Shown one piece after another: positions 62,128 through 64,000 of a stretch of 64,000 nucleotides of DNA (within the stretch, counting starts at the first letter, position 1; every line of letters starts with the position of its first letter). The notes beneath the pieces were generated by a model that saw only the letters and a list, made by a program, of their open reading frames with translations, had not been told where the DNA came from and did not search any database. Made by a program: the position numbers and the translations under genes. The DNA is taken from NCBI RefSeq assembly GCF_003574215.1, contig NZ_AP018558.1, positions 2,007,501 to 2,071,500 on the forward strand, in the 5' to 3' direction. This DNA is from Hydrogenophilus thermoluteolus (GTDB lineage Bacteria; Pseudomonadota; Gammaproteobacteria; Burkholderiales; Rhodocyclaceae).

Positions 62128-63392
62128 ATCCGACCGTCATCGGCTGGCTACCCGGAGAACCGCTTCTGCCCGCAGTCACCGACGCGCTGGCACAGGCCAC
62201 CCTCGTTTTCGGGGCGAAGGGGTTTGCCCCGCTTGCCGAACGGTTTGCGCCCAACGCCCATTTCGAACCGTTCGAAGCGTGGCTCGCGCAACTGCCAGAG
62301 CGGTGCGCTCGTGCGATCGTACAAGGAGAACGGGTGGTCGTTGCGACCACGGGGGATCCCCTCTTTCACGGCGCAGCGGCCGCACTGCTTGCGCACTTCG
62401 GTCCCGACGCGGTCACGGTGCTGCCTGAGCGCAGTTCGGTCCAACTGGCCTGTGCGCGTCTGGGTATCCCCTGGCACAACGCCACGCTCGTCTCCGCGCA
62501 CGGCAAAGTACGCGAACCGTGGTCGTGGAAGAACGCTCCCCACCATCCGTTGCGCCCCGTGCTCGTAGCGGCTGCGCACAACCGATCACCGATCGTCGCA
62601 TTGACGGCGCCCGGTGCTGGCGCAACCGAAATCGCCAGTGCGCTCACCGAGCTATCCCTGGCGCATCGGTACCGCATCAGCGTCGCTGCGCGCATCGGGC
62701 TCGACGGCGAAGCGCTGTGGCGCGATCTCGAACCGTCGCAGGCTGCCGCAACCGCGTTTCCCCACCCGCACATCGCGATCTTGACCAGCACCACCCCCGG
62801 CACCGAAGCGGCTTTCGGCTGGGACGACGACGCTTACGCCCAACGACAACCGGAAAAAGGGCTGATCACCAAACGGGAAGTGCGCGCGGTGGCGCTTGCG
62901 CTTCTTGCCCTCACCCCACACGACACCGTCTGGGACATCGGCGCCGGGTCGGGCAGCGTCGGCCTCGAAGCGGCCCGCCTCACCCCCGAAGGGGCGGTAT
63001 GGGCATTCGAAAAAAACGCAGACGACGTCGCGATCGCCCTGACCAACGCGCGCCGCTTTCACGCGGCCAACTGGACGATTCGCCACACCAAAGCGCCCGC
63101 TGGGCTCGAGGAAGCCCCCGACCCCAACGCGGTCTTCATCGGCGGCTCCGGTGGCGAACTGGCCGAACTCCTGACCTACTGTTGGCAACGCATCGCCCCT
63201 GGCGGACGGCTCATCGCCACCTTCGTGACCCTGGAAAACTTGGCTACCGCCACCGCGGCGATGACCGCACTCGACGCCCCGTGGCACGCCACCCAACTGT
63301 GGGCGGCACGCACCAAACCCATCCTGGCGATGCACCGCTTCGCCGCCGAAAACCCGGTCTGGCTCGTTGCGGCGACGAAGGAGCCATCATGA
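62124..63392 (+). CDS. cbiET: Cobalt-precorrin-6Y/7 C5,C15-methyltransferase, CbiE-CbiT fusion
   Basis: The 422-residue protein fuses a CbiE tetrapyrrole-methylase half (about 1-215, VVATTGDPLFHG) with a CbiT class I methyltransferase half (about 235-422, ITKREVRAVALALL, VWDIGAGSGSVGLEAARL). It methylates C5 and C15 and removes the acetate carboxyl. The fused form equals CobL in layout. ATGA overlaps join it to cbiD and to the next gene. Confidence 0.94.
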   Translation: MNPTVIGWLPGEPLLPAVTDALAQATLVFGAKGFAPLAERFAPNAHFEPFEAWLAQLPERCARAIVQGERVVVATTGDPLFHGAAAALLAHFGPDAVTVLPERSSVQLACARLGIPWHNATLVSAHGKVREPWSWKNAPHHPLRPVLVAAAHNRSPIVALTAPGAGATEIASALTELSLAHRYRISVAARIGLDGEALWRDLEPSQAAATAFPHPHIAILTSTTPGTEAAFGWDDDAYAQRQPEKGLITKREVRAVALALLALTPHDTVWDIGAGSGSVGLEAARLTPEGAVWAFEKNADDVAIALTNARRFHAANWTIRHTKAPAGLEEAPDPNAVFIGGSGGELAELLTYCWQRIAPGGRLIATFVTLENLATATAAMTALDAPWHATQLWAARTKPILAMHRFAAENPVWLVAATKEPS

Positions 63393-64000
63393 CTGTTTCG
63401 CCACACTTCCTGTCTGAGACCACACCTCCAGCCGCCGCAACGACCGAGGCGCTGGGCACCCTTTACGGAATCTCGCTTGGCCCCGGCAACCCGGATTGGA
63501 TCACCCGCGGCGCATGGCGCATCCTCACCGGCACGGCACGGTGGGCCTATCCGGTACGCAAACAGGGTGGCGAATCGGTCGCGCTGACGATCGCGAACCG
63601 GGCAGGCTTGACCACCCCGGCGGACGCGATCGAACTCCATTTCCCGATGAGCCACGATCCCCTTGTCCTCACCAGGGCGTGGGCCCGCGCCGCGGAGGCG
63701 ATCCTACCCACCCTGCTTGCGGGTCGCGACGTTGCGGTTCTTGTCGAAGGCGACGCCTCGACCTACGCCACGTTCCAATATCTGGCTGCGGCCGTGCGCG
63801 AACGCGCCCCCCGGATTCGCGTCGACACCCTACCCGGCGTCAATAGCTTCACTGCTGCCGCGGCAGCCGCAGCGATTCCCCTTGCTGCACAGGAAGAACG
63901 CATCGCGGTGCTTCCCGCCAACTATGGTTTGTCACTCATCGAAACGGTCTTGCCCCACTTCGAGACCCTGATCCTGCTCAAAGTCAAACCCCTCTGGCCT
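63389..64000 (+). CDS. cbiL: Precorrin-2 / cobalt-factor II C20-methyltransferase (partial, 3' end beyond window)
   Basis: The first 204 codons are present and open at the window end. After a 22-residue extension, LYGISLGPGNPDWITRGAWR is the N-terminal methylase motif, VAVLVEGDASTYATFQYL the middle one, and LPGVNSFTAAAAAAAIPLA the substrate loop. The order fits CbiL/CobI, which adds the C20 methyl early in ring contraction. It starts on the cbiET stop codon. The remaining pathway genes probably follow. Confidence 0.93.
   Translation, partial: MTVSPHFLSETTPPAAATTEALGTLYGISLGPGNPDWITRGAWRILTGTARWAYPVRKQGGESVALTIANRAGLTTPADAIELHFPMSHDPLVLTRAWARAAEAILPTLLAGRDVAVLVEGDASTYATFQYLAAAVRERAPRIRVDTLPGVNSFTAAAAAAAIPLAAQEERIAVLPANYGLSLIETVLPHFETLILLKVKPLWP

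Overview
The window is GC-rich, very densely packed DNA from a Gram-negative, proteobacterial chromosome. Lipoproteins, a trimeric-type porin, a TonB/ExbB/ExbD system, RpoH, a CysB-type regulator and the gmk-rpoZ-spoT and PP2C-kinase-rph orders all point to the Betaproteobacteria/Hydrogenophilalia. That placement is inferred from gene content; no rRNA or tRNA gene is present to confirm it. Six convergent gene pairs overlap at their 3' ends, and several divergent pairs have touching or overlapping start codons.

Region 1 (1-17162) is an exopolysaccharide locus: the end of a flippase-like membrane protein, an OmpA-like lipoprotein, a Wza-type export lipoprotein, a Wzc/GumC-type chain-length protein, a BY-kinase-like ATPase with a ruined P-loop, a Wzy-type polymerase, a WecG/TagA glycosyltransferase, a GNAT-like protein, a WbaP-type phosphoglycosyltransferase, GT4 and GT2 glycosyltransferases, a NodB-type deacetylase, an ExeA-type ATPase with an unknown exported partner, and a UDP-glucuronate decarboxylase. 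This last gene is cut in two by an intact IS256-family element. Several of these families also occur in exosortase-type EPS loci, but no exosortase lies in the window.

Region 2 (17223-36280) is housekeeping. thiL-pgpA-pncC run forward. metH, hemW, rdgB, rph, a PP2C phosphatase and a Ser/Thr kinase run in reverse. yicC-gmk-rpoZ-spoT-gluQ and a CoA-binding protein run forward. An AAA-like/PD-(D/E)XK gene and cbpA follow.

Region 3 (36310-48404) holds a porin, rpoH under a perfect CIRCE element and overlapping thiD, cysB, an IclR regulator with a candidate operator, pbpG, an aminotransferase, a ferric-iron ABC transporter (fbpABC) and a lytic transglycosylase.

Region 4 (48405-57307) is a divergent copper and B12 region. 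The reverse unit is DUF2946, SCO1, PCu(A)C, a sensor-less FNR-type HTH protein, cobO, cbiA and ampD. The forward unit is an OprC-type copper receptor with its own tonB-exbB-exbD. Two FNR-type boxes, 32 bp apart, sit between the units, each placed correctly for a class II promoter of one unit.

Region 5 (57370-64000) is a cobalamin riboswitch, a CbiM-like cobalt transporter and the early-cobalt-insertion corrin genes cbiF-cbiX-cbiC-cbiD-cbiET-cbiL, nearly all with stop/start overlaps. The last gene runs off the window. B12 made here could serve MetH (19468-23280).
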